In this document: positions 32,514 to 40,435 of the stretch, one piece after another
How positions within the stretch are numbered: position 1 is the first letter of the stretch
How the letters are laid out: each line of letters opens with the position of its first letter
Origin: Mycobacterium sp. 236(2023)
Lineage (GTDB): Bacteria; Actinomycetota; Actinomycetes; Mycobacteriales; Mycobacteriaceae
Assembly (NCBI RefSeq): GCF_029623955.1
Contig: NZ_JARSBP010000005.1
Span: forward strand, 310,001-374,000
Length of the DNA: 64,000 nt
Direction of reading: 5' to 3'
Notes under the pieces: generated by a model
The model's database searches: none
What the model was told of the DNA's origin: nothing
What the model saw: the letters and a program-made list of their open reading frames with translations, nothing else
Made by a program: the position numbers and the translations under genes

Positions 32514-34056
32514 GGATCGCGAGGATCTTGCCGAGCTGCGCCGCCGCCGGGCGCTGACCGAGGATGCCGCACGGCCCGATGCCGTCACCCGCAGGCATGA
32601 CGCCGGTGGCCGCACCGCTCGTGAGAATCTCGACGACCTCGTCGACCGGGGCTCCTTCGTCGAGTACGGACGTTTCGCCGTCGCGCCGCAGCGCGCACGG
32701 CGTGACGTCGAGGACTTGATCGCCCGCACCCCCGCCGACGGGCTCATCGCGGGAACCGCGCGCATCAACGGGGAGCTGTTCGAGGACGCCGCCTGTGCCG
32801 TGCTGTCCTACGACTACACCGTCCTCGCGGGCACTCAGGGAGGGCTCGGCCATCGCAAGAAGGATCGACTGTTCGAGCTGATCGAGCGGATGCGATTGCC
32901 GACGGTGTTCTTCGCCGAGGGCGGTGGCGGCAGGCCCGGCGACACCGACTATCCCGCCGTGTCGTCGCTGGACACCCGCGCGTTCGCGCTGTGGGCGAAA
33001 CTGTCCGGGCTGGTGCCCCGCATCGCGGTCGTCAAAGGACGCTGTTTCGCCGGAAACGCGGTCATCGCAGGCGCTTCCGACCTCATCGTCGCGACCGAGG
33101 ATGCGTCGCTGGGCATGGGTGGCCCCGCCATGATCGCCGGTGGCGGCCTCGGTGACGTGCCTCCCGACGCTGTCGGTCCGATGTCGACGCAGGAGCCCAA
33201 CGGCAACGTCGACGTCGTCGTCGCCGACGAAGCCGAGGCGGTCGCGGTGACAAAGAGACTTCTCGGGTACTTCCAGGGGTCGACAGGCGTCTGGGAAGCG
33301 CCGGACCAGACGGTGCTGCGCACCGCGGTTCCCGACCGTGCGCGTCGCGCCTACGACGTCGCGCCCGTCGTCCAAACCCTCGCCGACGAAGGTTCGGTGA
33401 CGTTCCTGCGCCCGCGCTTCGCCCGGGAGATGGTGACCGCGCTCGCGCGGATCGAGGGGCGCGCGGTCGGCGTCATCGCCAACGACACGCGCTTCACCGC
33501 GGGCGCCATCACGGCGGCGGCCTCCGACAAGGCTGCGCGGTTCCTTCAGCTGTGCGACGCGTTCGGGCTGCCCGTCGTGTCGCTGATCGACTGCCCCGGA
33601 TACATGGTGGGCCCGGCCGCCGAAGCAGACTCGCTGGTGCGGCGGGCATCACGAATGTTGTTGGCAGGAGCGGCACTTCGCGTTCCGCTGATCGCGGTGA
33701 TCTTGCGGCGCGGCTATGGACTCGGAGCTCAGGCGATGGCGGGCGGCAGCCTGCACGAGCCGGTCCTGACGGTCGCCTGGCCCGGAGCTCATCTCGGGCC
33801 GATGGGGCTCGAAGGGGCCGTTCGTCTCGGCATGCGCAAGGAACTGGACGCGATCGCCGATGAGCAGGAGCGGGAAGAACGGGTACGTCTGGCGACCGCT
33901 GCCGCGCAGGAGAACGCCAAGGCCCTCAACGCGGCGATGCTGTTCGAGATCGACGACGTCATCGACCCCGCGGAAACCCGGGCGGTGATCGCATCGACTT
34001 TGGCGGCCACGAAAAAACCGGCCCCCGTGGGGGGCCGGTTCATCGACACCTGGTGA
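32506..34056 (+). CDS. Acyl-CoA carboxylase carboxyltransferase (AccD/PccB-like, single chain)
   Basis: 516 residues with both crotonase-like halves of the carboxyltransferase. N half: GGRTARENLDDLVDRGSFVEYG, AGTQGGLGHRKKDRLFEL and GRCFAGNAVIAGASDL (oxyanion hole). C half: VGVIANDTRFTAGAITAAASD, LIDCPGYMVG and RRGYGLGAQAMAGGSL (each shortened to its key part). It transfers the carboxyl group from biotin to an acyl-CoA; no biotin carboxylase or biotin carrier gene is nearby. The ATG at 32506 lies inside the end of the DivIVA-motif gene. Its last codons double as a terminator for the opposite strand. Confidence 0.88.
   Translation: MPEDREDLAELRRRRALTEDAARPDAVTRRHDAGGRTARENLDDLVDRGSFVEYGRFAVAPQRARRDVEDLIARTPADGLIAGTARINGELFEDAACAVLSYDYTVLAGTQGGLGHRKKDRLFELIERMRLPTVFFAEGGGGRPGDTDYPAVSSLDTRAFALWAKLSGLVPRIAVVKGRCFAGNAVIAGASDLIVATEDASLGMGGPAMIAGGGLGDVPPDAVGPMSTQEPNGNVDVVVADEAEAVAVTKRLLGYFQGSTGVWEAPDQTVLRTAVPDRARRAYDVAPVVQTLADEGSVTFLRPRFAREMVTALARIEGRAVGVIANDTRFTAGAITAAASDKAARFLQLCDAFGLPVVSLIDCPGYMVGPAAEADSLVRRASRMLLAGAALRVPLIAVILRRGYGLGAQAMAGGSLHEPVLTVAWPGAHLGPMGLEGAVRLGMRKELDAIADEQEREERVRLATAAAQENAKALNAAMLFEIDDVIDPAETRAVIASTLAATKKPAPVGGRFIDTW
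34012..34040 (-). terminator. Canonical U-tract terminator for whiB6, embedded in the carboxyltransferase 3' end
   Basis: AACCGGCCCCC (34016-34026) and GGGGGCCGGTT (34030-34040) form a perfect 11-bp stem with a 3-nt loop. Read on the minus strand the stem runs straight into TTTTTT (34017-34012). This is an ideal rho-independent terminator for leftward transcription from whiB6 and lies within the last 45 nt of the plus-strand coding sequence. Confidence 0.8.
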
Positions 34057-34184
34057 GTGTGGGGACGGTGCCGCCTGCGCCTCTCGGCGAGTGGTCGCTC
34101 GTGGCGACTGTGGGTTGGGGCCCGGGGCATGCCCGGCACCGTCGAGTTGTGTAACCGCTCCGCGCGTCGGCCTATTCCGGGGCG

Positions 34185-34218
34185 CGTCCGCCGCCGACCC
34201 CCCGGCCGGCGGCGGACG
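34185..34218. terminator. Strong hairpin between convergent carboxyltransferase and whiB6 genes
   Basis: CGTCCGCCGCCG (34185-34196) and CGGCGGCGGACG (34207-34218) make a perfect 12-bp GC-rich stem with a 10-nt loop, 9 nt from the whiB6 stop. There is no T tract on either side. It may work as a bidirectional I-shaped terminator or as a 3'-end stabiliser. Confidence 0.6.
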
Positions 34219-34226
34219 GCTCGGTG

Positions 34227-34520
34227 TCAGGCGATGTCGGCGTAGTACACCCGGCGCTCACCGACGGGGTAGCCGTTCTGTTCGGCGAGCGACTTGAGCT
34301 GGCGTAGGGCGAAGGTCCGACCGCGACCCGCCTCGGGGACGTAGATCCCGGCCCACAGGCCCTCTGCGCGGGGCGATTCATAGGCCTCTCTCGCGCACAG
34401 CCAACGGCGGGGGCAGGACCGGCAGATCGCCTTGGCCTCGTCGTCGGCGGTGGTGGTCCACCGTTCCGGGTCGCGGGTGCACTCGCCGACCGGCGTCTCA
34501 TCCCATGACTGTGTGTTCAT
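34227..34520 (-). CDS. whiB6: WhiB6-like iron-sulfur transcription factor
   Basis: 97 residues with the four WhiB cluster-binding Cys at 14, 33, 36 and 42 (CxxC between 33 and 36), the GLWAG turn and a basic C terminus. The stretches DPERWTTTADDEAK, CPRRWLCARE and SLAEQNGYPV closely match M. tuberculosis WhiB6 (Rv3862c), the ESX-1 regulator. The ATG at 34520 has AAGGAG upstream. It is divergent from an HTH regulator, as whiB6 is from espM (Rv3863). No ESX-1 structural gene is in the window. Confidence 0.85.
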   Translation of the reverse strand: MNTQSWDETPVGECTRDPERWTTTADDEAKAICRSCPRRWLCAREAYESPRAEGLWAGIYVPEAGRGRTFALRQLKSLAEQNGYPVGERRVYYADIA

Positions 34521-34775
34521 CGGTGTACTCCTTCAGCCCTTGGTGGCGGCGCGATCGCCGCGATTGGCCAAACGTAACCAACAAACCGTAGCAGTGCAAC
34601 AGTTTGTGCTGCAGTCGCACTGTCCTGGGCGTCAATATGTGCAACGCTTGGCGCAGTAAAACCGCCTCTGCCTGGGGCTTATACGGTGCTTCAGTTTGTC
34701 GGTGGCGTGACGAAAACTGTAAAAATTTCCATCGCGTTGTTACGGTATAGACCACGAAAGTGAGGTAGTTTTGAC
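34521..34775. promoter_or_regulatory. whiB6 / HTH-regulator divergent intergenic region
   Basis: 255 bp, more AT-rich than its surroundings and without a supported gene beyond the uORF at its right edge. It holds an imperfect 10-bp inverted repeat (34591-34600 with 34615-34624 region; core CAGTGC...GCACTG), repeated CAGTTTGT words near 34600 and 34692, and GGTATAGACCA at 34744-34754, which resembles a -10 region and also the phosphonate operator. In M. marinum this interval is where EspM represses whiB6, so regulator sites are expected here. Confidence 0.5.
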
Positions 34776-34832
34776 ATGCCGCGGAGCGACGAGCGTGGCT
34801 GGCCACATCGCATGCATGAGGGATTCCGGTAG
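34776..34832 (+). CDS. Putative 18-codon uORF in frame with the downstream HTH gene
   Basis: ATG at 34776, with GAGG about 10 nt upstream, encodes MPRSDERGWPHRMHEGFR and ends in TAG (34830-34832) immediately followed by the ATG (34833) of the HTH regulator in the same frame. It could be a coupling uORF, or the stop could have split an originally longer N terminus. Neither is proven. Confidence 0.35.
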   Translation: MPRSDERGWPHRMHEGFR

Positions 34833-35573
34833 ATGACGAACGCTGAACCGGTCGACGAGTCGACCGGGGCACCGGACGCCGGCATGCTCCGAGCAGGCGC
34901 CGCAGCAGCGGCCCGCCGCCGCGAACTCGACATCAGCCAGCGGAGTCTGGCCGCCGAGGGAATCATCAACGCCGGCGCCCTCATCGCCTTCGAAAAGGGG
35001 CGCAGCTGGCCACGCGAGCGGACCAGGGCGCGGCTCGAGGAGATCCTCCAATGGCCGCCCGGCACCATCGCCCGGCTACGCAGGGGCGAACCGATCCGAC
35101 CGAGCCCACCCGCCGCGGCGCCTCCGGTCGCGGCAAGCAACGACGAGGTCTCGCTGATAGCCCAGGCGGTGATCACCGCTGTCGGCGCGTTCGGCTCGAC
35201 GGTGTCGGCTCTGCCCCCCGCCGACGATCCGGCGTTCATGCCCCGGATGACGGCGATCCTTGCGGACCTACGGCAGCTCGAAGCCGTCGCCTCCCGCGCT
35301 GCGCGCATCGGCCGTGTCACCCCCGCGCTCATCAAAGCGCTCAGCACGGTGCGCCGCCTCTACGACGACCTGATGATGCGTGCCGCCGCCGCCCCGCACG
35401 CCACGCTGGGGCAGAGGTTGTATGCCGCACGACGTGGCGCGAACCTCACGGTCGTCGAAACGGCGCAGGCGGCGGGCGTTTCCGAGCAGGCAATTCAGCG
35501 GGCCGAAGCGGGCGAACCGGTTTCGGTGGCCGACGTCAGGGCTATCGAGTCACTGGTCGAACAGATCGCGTGA
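34833..35573 (+). CDS. HTH transcriptional regulator in the EspM position (two XRE-like helix-turn-helix regions)
   Basis: 246 residues. An N-terminal XRE-like HTH lies at about 22-75 (RRRELDISQRSLAAEGIINA), a helical, Ala-rich middle at about 90-180, and a second XRE-like HTH at about 190-240 (LGQRLYAARRGANLTVVETA, AAGVSEQAIQRAEAG). It is divergent from whiB6, the arrangement of espM in pathogenic mycobacteria, so a role in repressing whiB6 is plausible. It is shorter than I recall EspM to be and the orthology is not certain. The 3' end is 3 nt from the convergent EspI-like gene. Confidence 0.75.
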   Translation: MTNAEPVDESTGAPDAGMLRAGAAAAARRRELDISQRSLAAEGIINAGALIAFEKGRSWPRERTRARLEEILQWPPGTIARLRRGEPIRPSPPAAAPPVAASNDEVSLIAQAVITAVGAFGSTVSALPPADDPAFMPRMTAILADLRQLEAVASRAARIGRVTPALIKALSTVRRLYDDLMMRAAAAPHATLGQRLYAARRGANLTVVETAQAAGVSEQAIQRAEAGEPVSVADVRAIESLVEQIA

Positions 35574-35576
35574 CCG

Positions 35577-36773
35577 TCAGCGCCAGTCGCGCGAACGTTC
35601 GTCGTAGCCGGTGTGGAATCCCGTCAACGCGGCGCATAGTTCGACGAGCTTGCGGCGCGCGCCACGTGACATCTGCGCAGTTCCGTCGATGACTCCGCCC
35701 GGGCGCAGGCTCCCGTCGAACGGCACCTCGATCACATGTTGACCCTGACCGGAGAACTGCTGTGCCAGAACGCTTTTGGTGCGCTTATCGGCGTGGCCGT
35801 CGGAGTCGTTGAGAACGACGACGGTGCGCTGCAGCAGTGTCGTCATCCCGCGGGCGGCGAGCCAGTCGAGGGTCTGTCCGGCTGCTGCGGCGCCGTCCAC
35901 CCAGGGTGAAGACACGACGACGAGCGCGTCCAGATCGCGCAGGACCTCCTGGGTGACCGGCGAGTCCATCGTGGAACTGCAGTCGGCGACGACGATCGTG
36001 AAGTGCTTGTCCAGGCGGGTGGCGGCTTCGCGGTAGATCGCCGGATCGAGCACCCGACGCCGGGCCGGCGTCGACTCGCCGGCGAGAACGAACAGGCCGG
36101 CAGCGTTGTGGCCCAGCCGATTACGGACATCGGCGAATGTCTCCAGGTGCCGGTCGCCTGCAAGCTCCCAGAATGACCCCTGCGCCTTCGGATCGACGCG
36201 GCTGCCGAGCTTGCCGAACGCGGTGTCGGCGTCGATCGCGACGACGCGGTCGTCTTGGCGCAGTTCGGCGAGCAGCGATCCGACACACGCGGAGACGGTG
36301 GTCTTACCGACGCCGCCCTTGCCCATGACGCCGATCTTGAAGCGCCCGCGCAGGGGCCCACGGACGATCGCCTCGAGCTCGGCCAGTTGGCGTTCCTCGG
36401 CGGACGGGCCGAGGTTCACGAGCCCGAAGGTGGCCTTGTAGAGAGCCAGACGCCAGCCGTGACCGGGGATGACCTTGCGGGTCGGGACCAATTGGTCGGG
36501 TCGAATGCGCTCGGCGTACGACGTCGGGGCCGGATGCTGGGGTGGAGCCGGCCAGGGCGGCGGGCTCGCGGCGGGCTGGGTCGGTCGAGGGTGCAGCGGG
36601 ACGGGCCGCGTCGGCGCGGCCCATCCTTGCGGGGGCGGAGCCGGCTGCCGGAACATCCCGCCGGGTCGAGAGGGCTCCGGCGCTCCCGCTGGGTAAGGCG
36701 GTGGCGGGGGAAGGACTGGGGCCTGCTCGGTCACGGGCTCGGAGTCCCGCATGGCCTGGTCGCGGTCGGTCAC
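35577..36773 (-). CDS. EspI-like MinD/ParA-family ATPase with Pro-rich N terminus
   Basis: 398 residues. A disordered Pro/Ala-rich region (about 1-85) precedes the conserved RPDQLVPTRKVIPGHGWRLA and a deviant Walker A GVMGKGGVGKTT. DADTAFGKLG and VVADCSSTMDSPV are the switch motifs. This layout is that of EspI (Rv3876) and related ESX-locus ATPases that respond to ATP level. The start is one of two adjacent GTG codons; 36773 has the better spacing from AGGAGG, 36776 is the alternative. No eccC, esx or espE-type genes are near. Confidence 0.8.
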   Translation of the reverse strand: MTDRDQAMRDSEPVTEQAPVLPPPPPYPAGAPEPSRPGGMFRQPAPPPQGWAAPTRPVPLHPRPTQPAASPPPWPAPPQHPAPTSYAERIRPDQLVPTRKVIPGHGWRLALYKATFGLVNLGPSAEERQLAELEAIVRGPLRGRFKIGVMGKGGVGKTTVSACVGSLLAELRQDDRVVAIDADTAFGKLGSRVDPKAQGSFWELAGDRHLETFADVRNRLGHNAAGLFVLAGESTPARRRVLDPAIYREAATRLDKHFTIVVADCSSTMDSPVTQEVLRDLDALVVVSSPWVDGAAAAGQTLDWLAARGMTTLLQRTVVVLNDSDGHADKRTKSVLAQQFSGQGQHVIEVPFDGSLRPGGVIDGTAQMSRGARRKLVELCAALTGFHTGYDERSRDWR

Positions 36774-37171
36774 CACGCTCCTCCTCTTCGTGTCCTCGTC
36801 GTGCGATGCGATGCATTCCCAGCCAGGCTAACGGCACGAGAAACCCAGCAAATGGCACGTCACGGACAGTGGGCAGGTCTCTGAATCCCGGGTCGGCACT
36901 GTGTGATGGTGCAGCCTGCGGGCACCGCGGCCCGCCACCAGACCGGTCTCAGGAGTCGGCTGCAATTTGCCGTGTTGCTGATAAAGCACTTAGAGCAGGC
37001 AAAGAAGATTGCTATGAGATCTGCGAGACCTGCGCCGGGTACGACGTCGGAGTGATGAATTGGTGTCATCAGCACACCATTTGCGCTGGTACGCTCCCGT
37101 TGGAAGCCTAAGGGTGTCTCAGGAGGGGTCGTTCCGCTTTCTTGCGGACCCGTCACCGGCGTGACGCGACG
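36774..37171. other. 398-bp intergenic region without a supported gene
   Basis: It lies between the EspI-like start and the ptsH stop, both on the minus strand. It is less GC-rich than its neighbours, and open frames here have no codon bias or recognisable residues. I see an inverted repeat TGGTGT(37061-37066)/ACACCA(37074-37079), and an imperfect hairpin with arms near 37126-37137 and 37144-37151 that may terminate the fructose operon. It probably contains the EspI-like promoter and remnants. Confidence 0.5.
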
Positions 37172-37429
37172 TCAGGCGTCGAGGTCCTTCTGCACCAGTT
37201 CGGCGATCTTGGCGAGCGCGGCCTCGTCGTCGGAGGCGACGGTCACCTGCGCCCCGTTGCCCGCCCCGAGGGTCATGATCATCAGCGCCGATCCGGCGTC
37301 AACGGGTTCGCCTCCGTCGACAGAGAGCGTGACGGGAACGCCGGCCTCGACGACGGCCTCAGCGATGATCGCGGCGGGCCGGGCGTGCAGGCCGATGGCC
37401 GAGCCGACGATGACGGTCTTGCTGGGCAT
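37172..37429 (-). CDS. ptsH: Phosphocarrier protein HPr
   Basis: 85 residues. SAIGLHARPA places the phosphorylatable His at 15. It relays phosphate from Enzyme I to the EIIA domain of the fructose permease. DAGSALMIMTLGA corresponds to the regulatory Ser region (Ser47). The ATG at 37429 is the first Met before the conserved fold. It is the last gene of the fruR-fruK-fruA-ptsH operon, 31 bp after fruA. Confidence 0.95.
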   Translation of the reverse strand: MPSKTVIVGSAIGLHARPAAIIAEAVVEAGVPVTLSVDGGEPVDAGSALMIMTLGAGNGAQVTVASDDEAALAKIAELVQKDLDA

Positions 37430-37460
37430 GGATTCTCCTTGTTGGTTGTGGATGGGACGA

Positions 37461-39437
37461 TCAGGCGGCGACGAGTTCGGATTCGGACTTGGCGCCGGAC
37501 TTGGTGAATTGTTTGGCGGCGATGACGGCCAACGCGGAGGCGATGGTGCCTGCGACGATCGCAATGACGAAGCCGAGCTTGTTGTCGATCGCGAAGAGCA
37601 CGAAGATGCCACCGTGCGGGGCGCGTGAACCCGCGCTGAATGCCATGCACAGCGCGCCGGTGATGGCACCGCCGAACATCATCGACGGGATGACGCGCAG
37701 CGGGTCGGCCGCGGCGAACGGGATCGCGCCTTCGGAGATGAACGACGCTCCGAGAAGCCACGCTGCCCGGCCGTTTTCCCTCTCCGGTGCGCTGAACAGG
37801 CCGGGCCGGACGGTGGTGGCCAGCGCCATCGCCAGCGGCGGAACCATGCCCGCTGCCATCACGGCGGCCATGATCTCGAACGACGCGGTCGTGTTCGCGG
37901 CGAGGCCGGCGGTCGCAAAGGCGTAGGCCGCCTTGTTGACTGGGCCGCCGAGGTCGAAGCACATCATCAGGCCGAGAATGACGCCGAGGAGAATCGCTGA
38001 GGTCCCGGACAATCCGCTGAGCCAGTTCGTGAGCCCCGTGTTGATGTTGGCCAGCGGACGGCCGACGAGGAAGAACATCACGAGGCCGACGGCGAGCGAG
38101 GCGCCGAGCGGCACGATGACGACGGGCATCAGGCCGCGAAGCCATTGGGGCACTTTGATATTGCTGATCCACAGGGCAACGAAGCCGGCCAGGACGCCAC
38201 CTACGATGCCGCCGATGAAGCCACCGCCGATGAAGACTGCCAGCGCGCCTGCGGTGAATCCTGGTGCGATACCGGGCCTGTCGGCGATTGCGAACGATAT
38301 GTAGCCGGCCAGTGCGGGCACCAGGAAGCCGAACGCGAGTCCGCCGAGGGTGAACAGGATCGCGCCGAGGTACTGCAGGAACCCGCCGTCGGGAAGGTTG
38401 GTCAGCGAGTAGTTCAGTGCGATGTCGTTGCCGGTGTCGGCGATCTCGTAACCGCCGAACAGGAAGCCCAGTGCGATCAGCAGACCGCCCGCCGCGACGA
38501 ACGGGATCATGTAGCTCACGCCCGTCAGCAGGATCTGCCGGGTGCGGGTACCCCAACCGACATTACCCGACGGTGCATCTGGCGCGGCTGCGCCCGAGCC
38601 TTCCACCTTGGCCGAATTCGGATTGTCCGCTGCAGCAACGGCTTCGGCAATCATCTTGGCGGGCTCGTTGATGGCGCGCTTGACCCCGGAGGCGATGACG
38701 GGTTTGCCGGCGAAGCGGCCCTTGTCCTTGACCCCGACATCGGTGGCGAAGATGACGGCGTCGGCCTTGGCGATCGTGTCGGACGGAAGCGGTGTGCTGC
38801 CTGAGGATCCCTGCGTCTCGACGACCAGCGTGACCCCGGCCTCTTTGGCCGCCAAGGCCAATGCGTCTGCCGCCATGTAGGTGTGTGCGATGCCGGTCGG
38901 GCAGGCGGTGATGGCAACAAGGGTCTTGGCGGCGGGCTTCTCGACCGGAGCCGCGGCGGGCGGTGCGGCCGGCGCCGGATTGACGACGCCTTCGACGAGC
39001 TCGACCACTTCGTCGGTCGAACCCGCGTTGCGAAGGGACTCCACGAAATCCTTACGCACCAGCGCTCTTGCGAGGCTGGACAACAGCTTCATGTGCTCTT
39101 GCCCGCCGGAGTCCGGCGCGGCGATGAGGAAAGCGAGGTCGGCGGGCCCGTCGGGTGCGCCGAAGTCGACGGCCGGCTTGAGCCGGGCGAACCCGATCGT
39201 CGGGGTGTCGACATACGGGGAACGGCAGTGCGGGATCGCGATTCCGCCGGGCAGGCCCGTCGCCGACTGCGCCTCACGCGCCATTGCGGCGCCGATGAGG
39301 CCCTGCGCGTCGTTGGTGCGACCCGCTGCGGCAAGGGATTCGGCCAGGCGGGCGATGACGGCTTGTTTGTCACCGTCGACGGCTGCGTCGAGGAGCACCA
39401 GATCGGGGGTGATGATCGGGGTGGTCGAGCTTGTCAT
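37461..39437 (-). CDS. fruA: PTS fructose transporter subunit EIIABC
   Basis: This 658-residue membrane permease imports fructose and phosphorylates it to fructose 1-phosphate. The EIIA domain (about 5-150) carries His70 in GIAIPH. The EIIB domain (about 170-270) carries Cys179 in TACPTGIAHT. The EIIC domain (about 300-650) has roughly nine or ten helices with MIPFVAAGGLLIALGFLFGG (one 20-residue helix) and FDLGGPVNKAAY. The ATG at 39437 is the first Met before EIIA; the frame upstream is the shadow of fruK. Confidence 0.95.
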   Translation of the reverse strand: MTSSTTPIITPDLVLLDAAVDGDKQAVIARLAESLAAAGRTNDAQGLIGAAMAREAQSATGLPGGIAIPHCRSPYVDTPTIGFARLKPAVDFGAPDGPADLAFLIAAPDSGGQEHMKLLSSLARALVRKDFVESLRNAGSTDEVVELVEGVVNPAPAAPPAAAPVEKPAAKTLVAITACPTGIAHTYMAADALALAAKEAGVTLVVETQGSSGSTPLPSDTIAKADAVIFATDVGVKDKGRFAGKPVIASGVKRAINEPAKMIAEAVAAADNPNSAKVEGSGAAAPDAPSGNVGWGTRTRQILLTGVSYMIPFVAAGGLLIALGFLFGGYEIADTGNDIALNYSLTNLPDGGFLQYLGAILFTLGGLAFGFLVPALAGYISFAIADRPGIAPGFTAGALAVFIGGGFIGGIVGGVLAGFVALWISNIKVPQWLRGLMPVVIVPLGASLAVGLVMFFLVGRPLANINTGLTNWLSGLSGTSAILLGVILGLMMCFDLGGPVNKAAYAFATAGLAANTTASFEIMAAVMAAGMVPPLAMALATTVRPGLFSAPERENGRAAWLLGASFISEGAIPFAAADPLRVIPSMMFGGAITGALCMAFSAGSRAPHGGIFVLFAIDNKLGFVIAIVAGTIASALAVIAAKQFTKSGAKSESELVAA

Positions 39438-39457
39438 GGGACGGCCTTCCTGTGGTG

Positions 39458-40435
39458 CTAATGCGTGGCGGGAATGGGTGAGATCGGCGAAACCTGAACC
39501 GCATTCAGGTCGATCTCGGCGGGCGTGGGTAGCGTCGTCCCGGGTAGGGCCGCTGCTGCGCTGCCATACGCGACGGCCATCTGGAGCCGTTGCGGGGGAA
39601 CGGCGCCACCGACCTCGGCGCGTACATACCCCGCGAGCGACGAGTCGCCGGCACCGACGGTGCTGCGGGGTGTGATCGGTGGTGGTGTCGCCATCCAGGC
39701 GCCGTTCCGGTCGACCAGCACGGCGCCTGCGGCACCGAGTGTGGCGAGCACGGCGCCGATTCCGCGGTCGATCAGCTGACGAGCCGCAGCGACGACAGGT
39801 TCCGGATCGCCCTGGGCCACCGCGTCTTCGAGGGTGTGCGGCGAGAGGCCGAGCACTCCGGCCAGTTCTTCTGCGTTGGGCTTGATGAGGTCCGGCGCCC
39901 CGCGCTGCAGCGAATCGATGAGAGCGGCCAGTGGCGCATCGGACGTGTCGACGGCGACCTTGCACTGCTGCGCGGCGAGGTCTGCGACGACGTCGCCGTA
40001 CCACGAGGCCGGAATGCCCGGCGGCAACGAACCTGACATCACCACCCAGTCGGCACCCGCGGCGGCGCGGATCACGACGTCGGTGAGGGCGGTCAGCGTC
40101 GCCCCGTCGATCGTCGCACCGGGTTCGTTGATCTTGGTGGTCGTGCCGTCCTGCTCGGTGATCGTCAGATTGGTGCGGGCGGGTTCGCCGGTGGCGACGA
40201 TCTGGTACGGGACGGCCGCGGCCTGCAGTGCGGTGATCAGGGGATCGTTGCCGCCGGCAGGCAGCACGGCCAGCGCGTCGACGCCGGCCATGGTCAGCAC
40301 TTTCGCGACGTTGACGCCTTTCCCGCCCGCCTGGTTGGTGACGGAGGTGACGCGGTGCACGGCGCCCCGGGTCAGCGGGGACGGCAGCGTCACGGTGCGG
40401 TCGATGCTCGGGTTCGGGGTGACGGTGACGATCAC
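39458..40435 (-). CDS. fruK: 1-phosphofructokinase
   Basis: This 325-residue PfkB-family kinase phosphorylates fructose 1-phosphate to fructose 1,6-bisphosphate. MIVTVTPNPSIDRTV, NQAGGKGVNVAKVL and the catalytic TVGAGDSSLAGYV (Asp base) are typical. The GTG at 40435 overlaps the fruR stop (GTGA, 40432-40435). It sits between regulator and permease in the standard fructose operon order. Confidence 0.94.
   Translation of the reverse strand: MIVTVTPNPSIDRTVTLPSPLTRGAVHRVTSVTNQAGGKGVNVAKVLTMAGVDALAVLPAGGNDPLITALQAAAVPYQIVATGEPARTNLTITEQDGTTTKINEPGATIDGATLTALTDVVIRAAAGADWVVMSGSLPPGIPASWYGDVVADLAAQQCKVAVDTSDAPLAALIDSLQRGAPDLIKPNAEELAGVLGLSPHTLEDAVAQGDPEPVVAAARQLIDRGIGAVLATLGAAGAVLVDRNGAWMATPPPITPRSTVGAGDSSLAGYVRAEVGGAVPPQRLQMAVAYGSAAAALPGTTLPTPAEIDLNAVQVSPISPIPATH

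Noticed and set aside
36860..37156. 98-codon minus-strand frame in the gap between the EspI-like gene and ptsH
   Set aside because: No ribosome-binding site, no codon bias and no recognisable residues.
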